From positions 1-64,000 of the forward strand of contig NZ_JBFTXJ020000013.1 in NCBI RefSeq assembly GCF_041379945.2: 64,000 bases of DNA, read 5' to 3'. This stretch comes from Aneurinibacillus sp. REN35. GTDB lineage: Bacteria > Bacillota > Bacilli > Aneurinibacillales > Aneurinibacillaceae. The translations under genes were made by a program, and so were the position numbers. Numbering within the stretch: the stretch's first letter is position 1; each line of letters starts with the position of its first letter. Below the pieces are notes generated by a model. The model saw only the letters and a list, made by a program, of their open reading frames with translations, was not told where the DNA came from and made no database searches. Of the stretch, positions 8,162-16,106 are shown one piece after another.

Positions 8162-8932
8162 TTAGTGCTTGCTCTGCGGTTTTTGCGCATCTGCTTGCGC
8201 TGCTTTCGAACTTAAAATCATAATCTCGACCCGACGATTTTGCGCCCGGCTATCCGGCGTATTGTTCGGAGCCACCGGACGATATTCTCCATAGCCCGCA
8301 CCGGAGAGACGCTCCGGCTTGATCTTATATTCATCTGCTAGATAGCGCACCAAATTCATAGAACGGGCAGCAGATAACTCCCAGTTAGATGGATACTGCG
8401 CCGTACGGATCGGTACATTGTCGGTATGTCCTTCAATCCGTAATGGATTGTCAATTGAGTTAATGAATTGGAACATATCTTTAACAATCATCTTGGCCTG
8501 CGGCTGCAGTGTTGCATCACCATTAGCAAACAAAACCGTACCTGTAATGGTTACATTAATCCCATTCTGGTCAATGTTCACTTTCACATTCTGGTCAAGA
8601 CCCTTCGCTTTCGTATACTGCTCCATCTTTTCTTTGATTTCTTCAAACTTCTCCTGCTCAGCCGCCACTTGATTCTTTTTGTTTGTCTTGCCTGTATTGC
8701 GATCTGTTGTCGGCGTGCTCGTCGAACCAGGAGCAGGCATAACAAGCGAAGCGCCTGATCCGGTTACTTCACTGAATGATTCCTTCAACGCCTGAAATTT
8801 CTGGGCATCCACGGCACTCATAGAGAACAAAATCAAGAAAACGATGAACAATAACGTAACAAAGTCCGCATAAGAGACCAACCAACGTTCTAAATTAACG
8901 TGCTCCTCATGCCTCTGCTTCCTTTTGGACAT
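8162..8932 (-). CDS. motB: Flagellar stator protein MotB
   Basis: Stator subunit of 256 residues. One transmembrane helix near 18-42 contains the ion-binding aspartate (Asp23 in SYADFVTLL). After a linker comes a C-terminal OmpA/MotB peptidoglycan-binding domain with IEGHTDNVP and NRRVEIMI. I took the ATG at 8932 (MSKRKQ), because the reading frame upstream of it lies inside motA and lacks family sequence. The start overlaps the motA stop by about 26 bases, indicating translational coupling. Whether the stator uses protons or sodium (MotB or MotS type) cannot be settled from the helix alone. Confidence 0.93.
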   Translation of the reverse strand: MSKRKQRHEEHVNLERWLVSYADFVTLLFIVFLILFSMSAVDAQKFQALKESFSEVTGSGASLVMPAPGSTSTPTTDRNTGKTNKKNQVAAEQEKFEEIKEKMEQYTKAKGLDQNVKVNIDQNGINVTITGTVLFANGDATLQPQAKMIVKDMFQFINSIDNPLRIEGHTDNVPIRTAQYPSNWELSAARSMNLVRYLADEYKIKPERLSGAGYGEYRPVAPNNTPDSRAQNRRVEIMILSSKAAQADAQKPQSKH

Positions 8933-9710
8933 AAGCCTCTTCACCGCCTGTCTCAGTATTGCGCTCCGATTCGGAAAGGAAGACAAGCAGCTTTTCGCGC
9001 AGCGCAACCGGGTTCATCCCCTGTTGAACGCCGATAATTCCTTCTAATGCAATCGTCAAGTACAATGCTTCGCCTCTTGATTTCGCCTTCAGCTTCTCAG
9101 CAAACGGGAAGAAAAACAGATTGGCAAACGCAACCCCGTACAGCGTAGCAAGGAACGCTGCACTAATCGAAGGACCGAGCGATTCAGGCTCATTTAAGTG
9201 TGTCATAATAACTACCATGTGCATAACCGTACCCATGATCCCGATGGTCGGACAATATCCGCCTGCATTCTCAAACATTTTGGCTCCACGCTGATGACGA
9301 GCTTCCATAGCGGAGATATCGTATTCGAGCATCTCACCGATCACCGATTGGTCCACCCCATCAATAGCACTGCGCAGTCCGCGGGAGATAAACTTATTAT
9401 CAATCTGTTCAATTTCCTGTTCAAGCGAGAGCAAGCCTTCACGGCGAGCTTTGCCTGCGAGTTGCTCCATCTGGTTTACCAAACCGATATAGTCCATCTT
9501 TTGTTCGGTAAACAACTTTTTGAACAATTTTGGTATATTTTTCACATCTTTCATCGGCATTGAAAGGATGACCGCACCGGTCGTACCGCCTAACACCAAT
9601 ACGAAAGAAGCTGCACTCCATAACAGCCCAATATTTCCACCGTCATAGAAAAAACCAAACGCCGCAGCCGCTAAAGCTACCACAATCCCTATAATTGAGG
9701 CTAAATCCAT
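8907..9710 (-). CDS. motA: Flagellar stator protein MotA
   Basis: Stator subunit of 267 residues with four hydrophobic segments (near 5-22, 30-50, 150-172 and 180-205) and a large cytoplasmic loop containing ARREGLLSLEQ and EARHQRGAKMFE, typical of the MotA/PomA/ExbB family. The sequence sits between B. subtilis MotA and MotP; SxxGLRSAIDG and EGIIGVQQGMNP are more MotP-like. It forms the proton or sodium channel together with MotB. AAGGGTGATG precedes the ATG. A GCCGATAT element 60 bases upstream suggests control by the flagellar sigma-D. Confidence 0.94.
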   Translation of the reverse strand: MDLASIIGIVVALAAAAFGFFYDGGNIGLLWSAASFVLVLGGTTGAVILSMPMKDVKNIPKLFKKLFTEQKMDYIGLVNQMEQLAGKARREGLLSLEQEIEQIDNKFISRGLRSAIDGVDQSVIGEMLEYDISAMEARHQRGAKMFENAGGYCPTIGIMGTVMHMVVIMTHLNEPESLGPSISAAFLATLYGVAFANLFFFPFAEKLKAKSRGEALYLTIALEGIIGVQQGMNPVALREKLLVFLSESERNTETGGEEAYVQKEAEA

Positions 9711-9770
9711 GTGACATCACCCTTATTTCTTTACTATGGTAATTTCTATCTTTTTCGTTCTCATTACTAT

Positions 9771-9797
9771 ATATCGGCATAACTGAGTCAAAATCAA
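9771..9797 (-). promoter_or_regulatory. Putative sigma-D promoter of motAB
   Basis: On the minus strand the octamer GCCGATAT (9778-9771) matches the sigma-D -10 element (GCCGATAA/T). Fifteen bases upstream is TTGA, a poor match to the TAAA -35. The position, about 60 bases before the motA start, suits a motility promoter. Confidence 0.5.
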
Positions 9798-9837
9798 GCA
9801 GATTTTTAACGAAATTAAGACCCTTCTTTTACACAAA

Positions 9838-9863
9838 TAAAAAAAGCGCCCAAACGGCGCCTT
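9838..9863 (-). terminator. Terminator of the 41-codon membrane peptide gene
   Basis: On the minus strand GCGCC / GGCGC with one flanking mismatch is followed by seven or more T. It lies just past the stop codon at 9876. Confidence 0.7.
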
Positions 9864-9875
9864 TCTCTCTCTCTA

Positions 9876-10001
9876 TTAATAGTCATTCTCAAATTCTTCT
9901 ACAGATTCCTCTTTTGCTTTGGCAATGAACGGGAGGGCCAGAATCACAGCACACATAGCTGATGTAAACACCATCTCAGCAATCACAATTGCATTCCACA
10001 T
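9876..10001 (-). CDS. Small single-span membrane peptide (41 aa)
   Basis: A 41-codon reading frame with one hydrophobic helix (about residues 4-27, from AIVIAEMVFTSAM to LPFIA) and an acidic tail (EESVEEFEND). AGGAG lies ten bases before the ATG and an intrinsic terminator follows directly, so this looks like an independent expressed unit. I do not recognise the family. It lies between motAB and a secreted-protein gene, all on the minus strand. The function is unknown. Confidence 0.7.
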   Translation of the reverse strand: MWNAIVIAEMVFTSAMCAVILALPFIAKAKEESVEEFENDY

Positions 10002-10124
10002 ACTGTAACCGCTCCTTTTTTACATAAAGATTTTTACTATTGCTACCATCATTTTACTCTAAACTTCACAAAAACGTCAATATTTTTGTAACTTTTTTGT
10101 CAAATTTAAAGTAAATATCGTATT

Positions 10125-10152
10125 GAAAAAACCAGCGCTTTATGCGCTGGTT
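10125..10152 (-). terminator. Terminator of the secreted-protein gene
   Basis: The stem ACCAGCG / CGCTGGT (10151-10145 with 10137-10131) is followed by TTTTTTC on the minus strand, ten bases past the stop. Confidence 0.85.
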
Positions 10153-10160
10153 GCTTTTAT

Positions 10161-10691
10161 CTACTTGTATTGTACCTCATTTACTTTCCAACTTCCTTCT
10201 TCTTGGATCAGTACAACTGTTTCGGTATGAGCTGGAGTCTCCCATGGTCCTTCTTCAGCCGGAAAATACTGTGATATATGAGCAACACCATTCTGTATTT
10301 TCACATCCGTATGTGTATCCCAAGAGAACGATGGCATAAATAAATACATATCATCCGAGCCTGGAATCGACCACAGTCCTTGCTTGTGGCCTATCGTCTC
10401 CGGCATGAGGCGTTCACCTAAAAATGTACGGGAGAATTCATCTGTCATATATGGACGAACCTTCTCTAACGCTTCAAGCCGTGTCATCGGTTCATTCAAT
10501 GCGAACTGCGCTTCAGCCGCTTGCTGAATTACAGTGCGTGCAGCTTCCCTATCCAGTTCAGTACTCTGTGCCGCCAAAGCCTCTGTCCCGACCCCTGCTG
10601 CCATTTCTTTTATCTGCATTGTACTCGTTGGGGCAAAGAATACAGCGAAGACCACCATACACATAGCAGCGCTTTTCCATATGTTTCGCAT
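10161..10691 (-). CDS. Secreted protein of unknown function
   Basis: A 176-residue protein with an N-terminal hydrophobic signal segment (about 7-22) and no lipobox. The mature part, starting near LAAQSTELDR, is a small alpha/beta domain containing MTDEFSRTFLGE and ending with VVLIQEEGSWKVNEVQ. The last strand pattern is like NTF2-like or DUF3993-type extracytoplasmic proteins, but this assignment is weak. GGAAGGGG precedes the ATG. Monocistronic with its own terminator. I do not recognise a named homologue. Confidence 0.65.
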   Translation of the reverse strand: MRNIWKSAAMCMVVFAVFFAPTSTMQIKEMAAGVGTEALAAQSTELDREAARTVIQQAAEAQFALNEPMTRLEALEKVRPYMTDEFSRTFLGERLMPETIGHKQGLWSIPGSDDMYLFMPSFSWDTHTDVKIQNGVAHISQYFPAEEGPWETPAHTETVVLIQEEGSWKVNEVQYK

Positions 10692-10821
10692 TCGTCAAAA
10701 CCCCTTCCCATTTATTGCACAAGACTGCGAACGTCTCTCCTCTGCACCAAACCTTACATTATAATTATTCCGGAATTATTGCTCTTTACCACTAAATACT
10801 TTCTTTGAAAGCCGCATGCAC

Positions 10822-10854
10822 AAAAAAGGGACTCCTGGTACGAACCAGGAGTCC
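10822..10854 (-). terminator. Terminator of the dedA gene
   Basis: The 11-base stem GGACTCCTGGT / ACCAGGAGTCC (10854-10844 with 10839-10829) is followed by CCTTTTTTG on the minus strand. It begins immediately at the dedA stop. Confidence 0.9.
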
Positions 10855-10857
10855 TTG

Positions 10858-11469
10858 TCAAACAAATCGACTTCTTCTTTTTCTTTTCCATATATAATAC
10901 ACAAGCAATGCTGCACCACCGAACACAACCAACGCATCCCCATAATGCAAATACGTCTTAATTGCTGTCCAATTCGCACCAAGTATCCAGCCGACATAAG
11001 CAAGCGCCGTACACCAAATTGTCGTACCGACAAAACTGTATACAATAAAGCGAAGAAAAGGAGCTCGTGCCATCCCCATCGGCAGTGAAATAAATGTGCG
11101 TATCGCTGGCAGAAGGCGGGTAAAAAAACCCACGCTGTCCCCATGCCGTGAAAGCCAGCGCTGCGCACGTCTAACTTCATGCAGCGGCACAACAAAACGG
11201 AGCGGTCCTTCTAGCAGATGCCCATACTTATACCCAATGATATAAGCAACAATACAGCCAAATGTTCCTCCTATGCTTCCTGCTGCAATAGCTGCAAGCA
11301 AGTTCATCTTCCCCTGCGAAGCTAAAAAACCGGCAAAAGGCATAATCAATTCGCTTGGGATTGGAATGCAGGCACTTTCAAGAAACATCCCCCAAAAGAC
11401 GCCCATGTATCCAAGATAGTCGATAAAAGCGGTAATCCAAGAACCGATGGCTTCGATAATCTCACCCAT
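10858..11469 (-). CDS. DedA family membrane protein
   Basis: Polytopic membrane protein of 203 residues of the DedA/SNARE-associated family. Hallmarks are FLESACIPIPSELIMPFAG and, later, FTRLLPAIRTFISLPMG with the conserved arginines. Family members flip undecaprenyl phosphate (UptA) or phosphatidylethanolamine (PetA) in B. subtilis; the lipid used here cannot be told. I chose the ATG at 11469, which has AAGGGGG eight bases upstream, over an in-frame TTG at 11490. The gene lies beside wall-polymer genes (an LCP ligase and lipid-linked sugar enzymes), consistent with lipid-carrier recycling. Confidence 0.92.
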   Translation of the reverse strand: MGEIIEAIGSWITAFIDYLGYMGVFWGMFLESACIPIPSELIMPFAGFLASQGKMNLLAAIAAGSIGGTFGCIVAYIIGYKYGHLLEGPLRFVVPLHEVRRAQRWLSRHGDSVGFFTRLLPAIRTFISLPMGMARAPFLRFIVYSFVGTTIWCTALAYVGWILGANWTAIKTYLHYGDALVVFGGAALLVYYIWKRKRRSRFV

Positions 11470-11507
11470 ATGTTCGTCCCCCTTTACCAACTATCCTATA
11501 CACGGAA

Positions 11508-12479
11508 TCAGTTTGTAGAACTTTTTACCGTATCATTTATACCCGTTTGATCCGGCTCACTTCCAAGCGGGTTCTCTAACAATTCTTTAATATATTCCTG
11601 TGTTTCTTCTTTGCGCGGATCAATTACTTTGGCTCCGTTCACCGTCTTCTCACGCAAAATATTGGCCGGAGGAATCTGTTCTGTCTGCAAATGCTCTACA
11701 TCAAGCTTGTATGCAAGATTAGCCAAACGCAGCATATCCGTTGAACTCATGTTAGTCGTAACATATGGCGATACAGCCTCTAGCACACGAGGGACTTTCC
11801 AGATGCTTGTCGCGCTCATGCCCTGCTGAGCAAGTGCCTTAAGCAGCTTACGCTGACGTTCTGTCCGACTGAAATCTCCCATCTTATCATGACGGAAGCG
11901 GGCGTATTGAAGAGCCTTTCGCCCATCTAAATGCTGCTGTCCTTTTTTCAGAATGATATCATAATAGCCATTTTCCTCGTACAAGTAATATTCCATGTCT
12001 TTTTCTACATACAGATCCACACCGCCTAGCGCATCCACAACTTTTTCGAATCCTTTAAAGTCAGTCGTTACATAATACTGAATCGGTAACCCCGTCAGGT
12101 TCTCGACCGTCTGCGCCATCAGCTCCGGTCCGCCGACTTCGTATGCCGTATTAATCCGGCTTTTGCGATATCCCGGAATTTCTACCCAAGAGTCACGCAA
12201 AATAGAGAAAAGCTGTGCTTTCTTCGTCTCCGGGTCAATACTGGCTACAAGAATAGAATCAGAACGTGTTGATTCCTCATCCGGCCGCTTGTCAACGCCC
12301 ATAAGGAGAATATTCACCCGTTCTTTACCTGTCCATTCCGGCATGGATGTGGCAGTCTCCGGCTTTTGAATCTTTGATGTGAATGAGTAGAAGGAATAAG
12401 CATAATAGCCGCCAATTCCAATTGCACCTAATAGAAGCACAATAAAACTTATTCGCAATATGCTTCGTAATACTCTCAT
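11508..12479 (-). CDS. LytR-CpsA-Psr (LCP) family wall-polymer ligase
   Basis: Membrane-anchored protein of 323 residues: one N-terminal transmembrane helix (about 5-27) and an extracellular LCP domain. Typical motifs are VNILLMGVDKRPDEESTRSD, ILRDSWVEIPG, INTAYEVGG and ALQYARFRHDK, followed by the RTERQRK arginines. LCP enzymes transfer lipid-linked teichoic acids or other glycopolymers to peptidoglycan. The start is uncertain: ATG at 12479 or ATG at 12494, with a poorly placed ribosome site for both. It is the last gene of a run with a GT-C-like enzyme, a flippase-like protein and a GT2 enzyme. Confidence 0.93.
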   Translation of the reverse strand: MRVLRSILRISFIVLLLGAIGIGGYYAYSFYSFTSKIQKPETATSMPEWTGKERVNILLMGVDKRPDEESTRSDSILVASIDPETKKAQLFSILRDSWVEIPGYRKSRINTAYEVGGPELMAQTVENLTGLPIQYYVTTDFKGFEKVVDALGGVDLYVEKDMEYYLYEENGYYDIILKKGQQHLDGRKALQYARFRHDKMGDFSRTERQRKLLKALAQQGMSATSIWKVPRVLEAVSPYVTTNMSSTDMLRLANLAYKLDVEHLQTEQIPPANILREKTVNGAKVIDPRKEETQEYIKELLENPLGSEPDQTGINDTVKSSTN

Positions 12480-12559
12480 CGAATGACAAAACATCCTTTC
12501 TTTACAGTGAGCAAAACACCATTCCTATTATATCGCACCGGAATGCTCCATCACTATCT

Positions 12560-14152
12560 TTATTTTGTTCCATTTACTTTATCCATATTTATACTTTCGG
12601 AGTTAAAACGCGTATGATCAAGACGCAGCAGCTCGTACGTCTCACCCCGGTTTACCAGCCGCAGCGGCACAACACGCATATCCGGCTCTAGGCCAAGCAG
12701 AATACCATGCTTCATTTCTTCATTTATCACAATTTTTTCATTTTGTAGAATGGGACGCACCGTCGGAAAGTAACGGTTATTGGCAAGCGCTCGAACGTTC
12801 CCGGTTAGAGCCCAATCACTGCTGGCGGTACTGCGAACATGGTTTAAAAACGGCACACCAACTTCTACCAGTTCCTTATCTGCTCCAAACAAATAGATAG
12901 CATGATTCCCATCCAGCTTCCCACTCTGATGTCCTTGTGCAATAATCTGCTCCGCAACATAACGATCGGTCTGGCTCACTCGCTTATAATCTACAATGTC
13001 TGCTACATTAACAACAATAAATATACATGTCAAACAGCCGAGAATGGCGCTGTATAGGAGTTTTCCTTTTTCCTTCTTTATAAGAAAAAGAAGCAAGCCA
13101 TCAATGAAAAGCGCAAACCCTAATAGCGGAGGAAGAACATTGCGCAGGGCAAGACCGCTCTTATCGAGAATAAAAAACGGAGAAAGCGGAAGAACTATCA
13201 GCAGCACTCCAGCCAGAAGTTGTACCTTCGGATGATATGGCTGCTGTCTGGCATGGAGAAAACGAAACACCGTCCATCCGATAGCTAGCGAAAGAATACT
13301 TATGGCAATCATATACATGTACGATTGATTCTCCACCAACAGCCGAAGACCACGTCCAAAACCGATGCTGTAAAACTTAGCATGCAGCAGCACGACGATA
13401 TCGTAAAATTCATGGAAAACGCCTCCCGTATGAACGAGAAGCCGCTCTAGCGGGACGATCTGACCTCTAGTTGCTGCATTTCCTCCTTCTTTGAATACCA
13501 CGTAATATAGCCCAATGATCACAACATTTAGAATAGGAAGCCATACAAGCCGCTGCCTTCCCTTCCAAAGCAGGATAGCAATAGCACTGCCCGCCCCCAT
13601 CGCTATGATCTGCTCATACATACCGAAGGAAAGAAGCTGAAATATAAAAAATCCGATCAAGCTGCCAACTTTTCTCGGTCCCTTAAGAGCTTGCACCAGA
13701 AAAAAAAGGGAGATGAGCATAAGAAATACGCCAACAAGCACGCGTGACGAGGCCGAAATCCAGTATACACCCTCACTCGCTAACGGAATCAAGCCGAAAA
13801 TAATGGCAGTCCCTGCACCTAGAGCAATTCCCAATTGGCGAAAAATCCGATACAACAGATAACAACTCGCAAAGTGAAGGATGGTAAGCAGAATAAATGC
13901 CCAACTTAGATCAGGCCAGAATTTCCCCCATATGTACAAGTCAAATAGTGAGGCAAGCGGACGTGTATGATACGTATAGCTTAAGAATACCTCTTGAAAT
14001 GGATGTGCATACTGCTGGAAAACGCCATATTGAATCCAATCATCTAATATTGGATAATAGCGAAATGCTTCATAACCGAATTTTAGCCCAAAAGCGATAC
14101 CAAGCAATCCCCAAAACCACCATCCATTTTTTCTTATGTGATTTTCATTCAT
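12560..14152 (-). CDS. GT-C-like polytopic membrane glycosyltransferase
   Basis: Membrane protein of 530 residues with about 11-12 hydrophobic segments and a C-terminal extracytoplasmic tail of about 130 residues. The first outer loop has PILDDWIQYG; an acidic pair here (Asp37-Asp38) is the position of the catalytic metal-binding acidic motif in GT-C enzymes that use polyprenyl-phosphate sugars. The exact family is not recognised; PMT/ArnT or YfhO-like are candidates. The ATG at 14152 follows AAAGGAG. An intrinsic terminator separates it from the upstream flippase gene, so expression may need read-through or its own promoter. I infer it transfers a sugar outside the membrane. Confidence 0.6.
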   Translation of the reverse strand: MNENHIRKNGWWFWGLLGIAFGLKFGYEAFRYYPILDDWIQYGVFQQYAHPFQEVFLSYTYHTRPLASLFDLYIWGKFWPDLSWAFILLTILHFASCYLLYRIFRQLGIALGAGTAIIFGLIPLASEGVYWISASSRVLVGVFLMLISLFFLVQALKGPRKVGSLIGFFIFQLLSFGMYEQIIAMGAGSAIAILLWKGRQRLVWLPILNVVIIGLYYVVFKEGGNAATRGQIVPLERLLVHTGGVFHEFYDIVVLLHAKFYSIGFGRGLRLLVENQSYMYMIAISILSLAIGWTVFRFLHARQQPYHPKVQLLAGVLLIVLPLSPFFILDKSGLALRNVLPPLLGFALFIDGLLLFLIKKEKGKLLYSAILGCLTCIFIVVNVADIVDYKRVSQTDRYVAEQIIAQGHQSGKLDGNHAIYLFGADKELVEVGVPFLNHVRSTASSDWALTGNVRALANNRYFPTVRPILQNEKIVINEEMKHGILLGLEPDMRVVPLRLVNRGETYELLRLDHTRFNSESINMDKVNGTK

Positions 14153-14181
14153 TTCGCTTCTCCTTTCTTTATACTTTTGCA

Positions 14182-14208
14182 GAAAAAAAGACAGGACTTC
14201 ACCTGTCT
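14182..14208 (-). terminator. Terminator inside the envelope gene group
   Basis: The stem AGACAGG / CCTGTCT (14208-14202 with 14195-14189) with loop TGAAGT is followed by seven T on the minus strand. It lies between the UPF0104 gene and the GT-C-like gene. Confidence 0.8.
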
Positions 14209-14221
14209 TCCTCATCCTTTC

Positions 14222-15205
14222 CTACTCTGAAAACCGCTGCCGTCCTGTAGCGCTGCGATAAACGTCCCGTAGTGTACACTCTCCTCGCACAAAGTAATAC
14301 AGTGTAAGCGGAAGCAGTGCGACATATTGGATCAAATGCAGCAATACCGATAGAAGCGCTTTTTGAAACAACTGCACATCAAACAAAGAAAGCGAATAAA
14401 TACATGCATATTGGAACACGCCTATTCCGCCTGGAGCAGATGGAATCAGCATAATCAAATTCGTCATCACGACCACAACTAAGCTTGCTATCCAGGCCGT
14501 ATGATCATAGATTCCTACCGCCATCAACCCGAATACAGTCGATATGTAGACACATGCCCACGAACATCCTATATAAAATAGCACACGTACTCCTACCCAA
14601 GGAGATTGCAATAGCGGACACTGTACGACAAGGCCGATCGCTCTTCGCATGAATGACGGTATATGTACAGAAGCAAGAATACGAGCACGGAATCTAAATA
14701 CAAGCATAAGGGCTACGCCGCCCCCTGCTATCGCTGCCAGCAACGCCTTGCGAAGGAACGCAAGTTTCGCTTCTACCACAGATTCAAACGGAACGAAAAA
14801 AGCTGCACTCACAGCTAGCAGAGCAAGAATTAAAACATCAACCATACGCTCCACTACCAAATTCATGCTGACGACCCCATACTCCTGTCTCACCCGCCCT
14901 GCAGTAATCACGCGAACCGCCTCACCCATCCGAAATGGCAGCAGCATATTCGCACCGTTTCCCATGCAGACAGATGCAAACATTGCGCGAAGAGGGATAT
15001 CAGGTGCAAGCCCTCTTGTCCAGGATAACGCGCGGAACCACTGACTTGCCGCATAAGCTGAGATGGCAAGTATTACATACAGATAATGAATCGGATACTG
15101 CAGAAGATGCACAGGATTCAACGTATCTAAACTGCGATAGGCTAGAAAGAGAAACAAACACGTAATCAACAGGCTTCCTGCAAGCTGCAACCACTTACCC
15201 TTCAT
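14222..15205 (-). CDS. UPF0104/AglD-type membrane protein (putative flippase)
   Basis: Polytopic protein of 327 residues with about eight hydrophobic segments, of the family called lysylphosphatidylglycerol synthase transmembrane region or UPF0104. Conserved features are the RALSWTRGL and LPFRMGEAVRV segments, the NLVVERMVDV stretch and PSAPGGIGVFQYA near the end. Relatives lacking a catalytic domain often sit beside glycosyltransferases and are thought to flip lipid-linked sugars. AAAGGA precedes the ATG at 15205. The start overlaps the stop of the GT2 gene by 11 bases, so the two are translationally coupled. Confidence 0.85.
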   Translation of the reverse strand: MKGKWLQLAGSLLITCLFLFLAYRSLDTLNPVHLLQYPIHYLYVILAISAYAASQWFRALSWTRGLAPDIPLRAMFASVCMGNGANMLLPFRMGEAVRVITAGRVRQEYGVVSMNLVVERMVDVLILALLAVSAAFFVPFESVVEAKLAFLRKALLAAIAGGGVALMLVFRFRARILASVHIPSFMRRAIGLVVQCPLLQSPWVGVRVLFYIGCSWACVYISTVFGLMAVGIYDHTAWIASLVVVVMTNLIMLIPSAPGGIGVFQYACIYSLSLFDVQLFQKALLSVLLHLIQYVALLPLTLYYFVRGECTLRDVYRSATGRQRFSE

Positions 15206-15947
15206 GCCGCATTTCCTTTAGCTTATTATATACACCATTCCAATCGTTCATCCGAACCCGAAGAGCATCCCGGAACATCACCCAGGAATCTCTCATCATA
15301 TGTACCTTTGAATCAGCGGAATGCCTAAGATTAACCGGGATTCTTTCAATATCATACGCATATTTGCGCCCCAAAAATAGCATTTCAAAGTCAAATCCAA
15401 AGCCTTGAATCGTCAACTGCGGAAAAATTGTCCGCGCCGCCGCACGGGTAAACCCCTTGAAACCGCATTGTGTATCAGGAATACCTAGGCCGAGCACCGC
15501 ATTAATAAATCGCGAGAACATAGCCGATGCAACTTTACGAGAGAGGGGATAAGGTATATCCGACTTTCCCTCATATAAATCACGCGCTCCTAGCACAATA
15601 TCCGCTTTTCTGGTATAAAAAACAGCCAACGCTTCATGAATGCTCGTAAGCGGATACGGCAGGTCGGCATCCATAAAAAAGATATACTTCCCCTTAGCCA
15701 AAAGCATTCCATGCTTTAATGCCATTCCCTTGCCCATATTTTGCTTAAGCGACACTACATGCAGTTGGGGATGCATAAAGCTTTCAACAATAGAAACTGT
15801 ACGATCTGTACTTCCATCATCTATGACAAGCACCTCGAAATCGGAAAAATGATGGTCCATAAATGGCATGATTGTCTCTAGGGTATATATGATACGTTTT
15901 TCTTCGTTGTATGCAGGGATGACAACCGATAACTCCACTTCGAACAC
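15195..15947 (-). CDS. GT2 family glycosyltransferase (dolichyl/undecaprenyl-phosphate glucosyltransferase-like)
   Basis: A 250-residue GT-A fold enzyme of the Alg5/DPG-synthase type. Motifs are VVIPAYNEEKRI, VLVIDDGSTD, NMGKGMALKHGM and the metal-binding FFMDADLPYP; DTQCGFKGF is typical of enzymes that attach a hexose to polyprenyl phosphate. It lacks the two C-terminal transmembrane helices of CsbB/GtrB types. The start is GTG, either at 15947 or the in-frame GTG at 15938; the second is better spaced from AAGGGA. First gene of a coupled pair with the UPF0104 protein. Confidence 0.9.
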   Translation of the reverse strand: MFEVELSVVIPAYNEEKRIIYTLETIMPFMDHHFSDFEVLVIDDGSTDRTVSIVESFMHPQLHVVSLKQNMGKGMALKHGMLLAKGKYIFFMDADLPYPLTSIHEALAVFYTRKADIVLGARDLYEGKSDIPYPLSRKVASAMFSRFINAVLGLGIPDTQCGFKGFTRAAARTIFPQLTIQGFGFDFEMLFLGRKYAYDIERIPVNLRHSADSKVHMMRDSWVMFRDALRVRMNDWNGVYNKLKEMRHEG

Positions 15948-16064
15948 GTCCCTTATTCCATGGTTTCTTACATAGATAACAATTATATAGTAAACATAAA
16001 AGCGATGTATATGGTGCGAATTTACACTTTCCTGCTCTGTCCCGATATACGCCTGTTATCCTAT

Positions 16065-16103
16065 AAAAAAGAAAGAGGGAAAAGGACAAGCCCATTCCCT
16101 CTT
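16065..16103 (-). terminator. Terminator of the RND efflux operon
   Basis: The stem AAGAGGGAA / TTCCCTCTT (16103-16095 with 16081-16073) is followed by TCTTTTTT on the minus strand. It starts just past the adaptor gene stop at 16107. Confidence 0.85.
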
Positions 16104-16106
16104 GTA

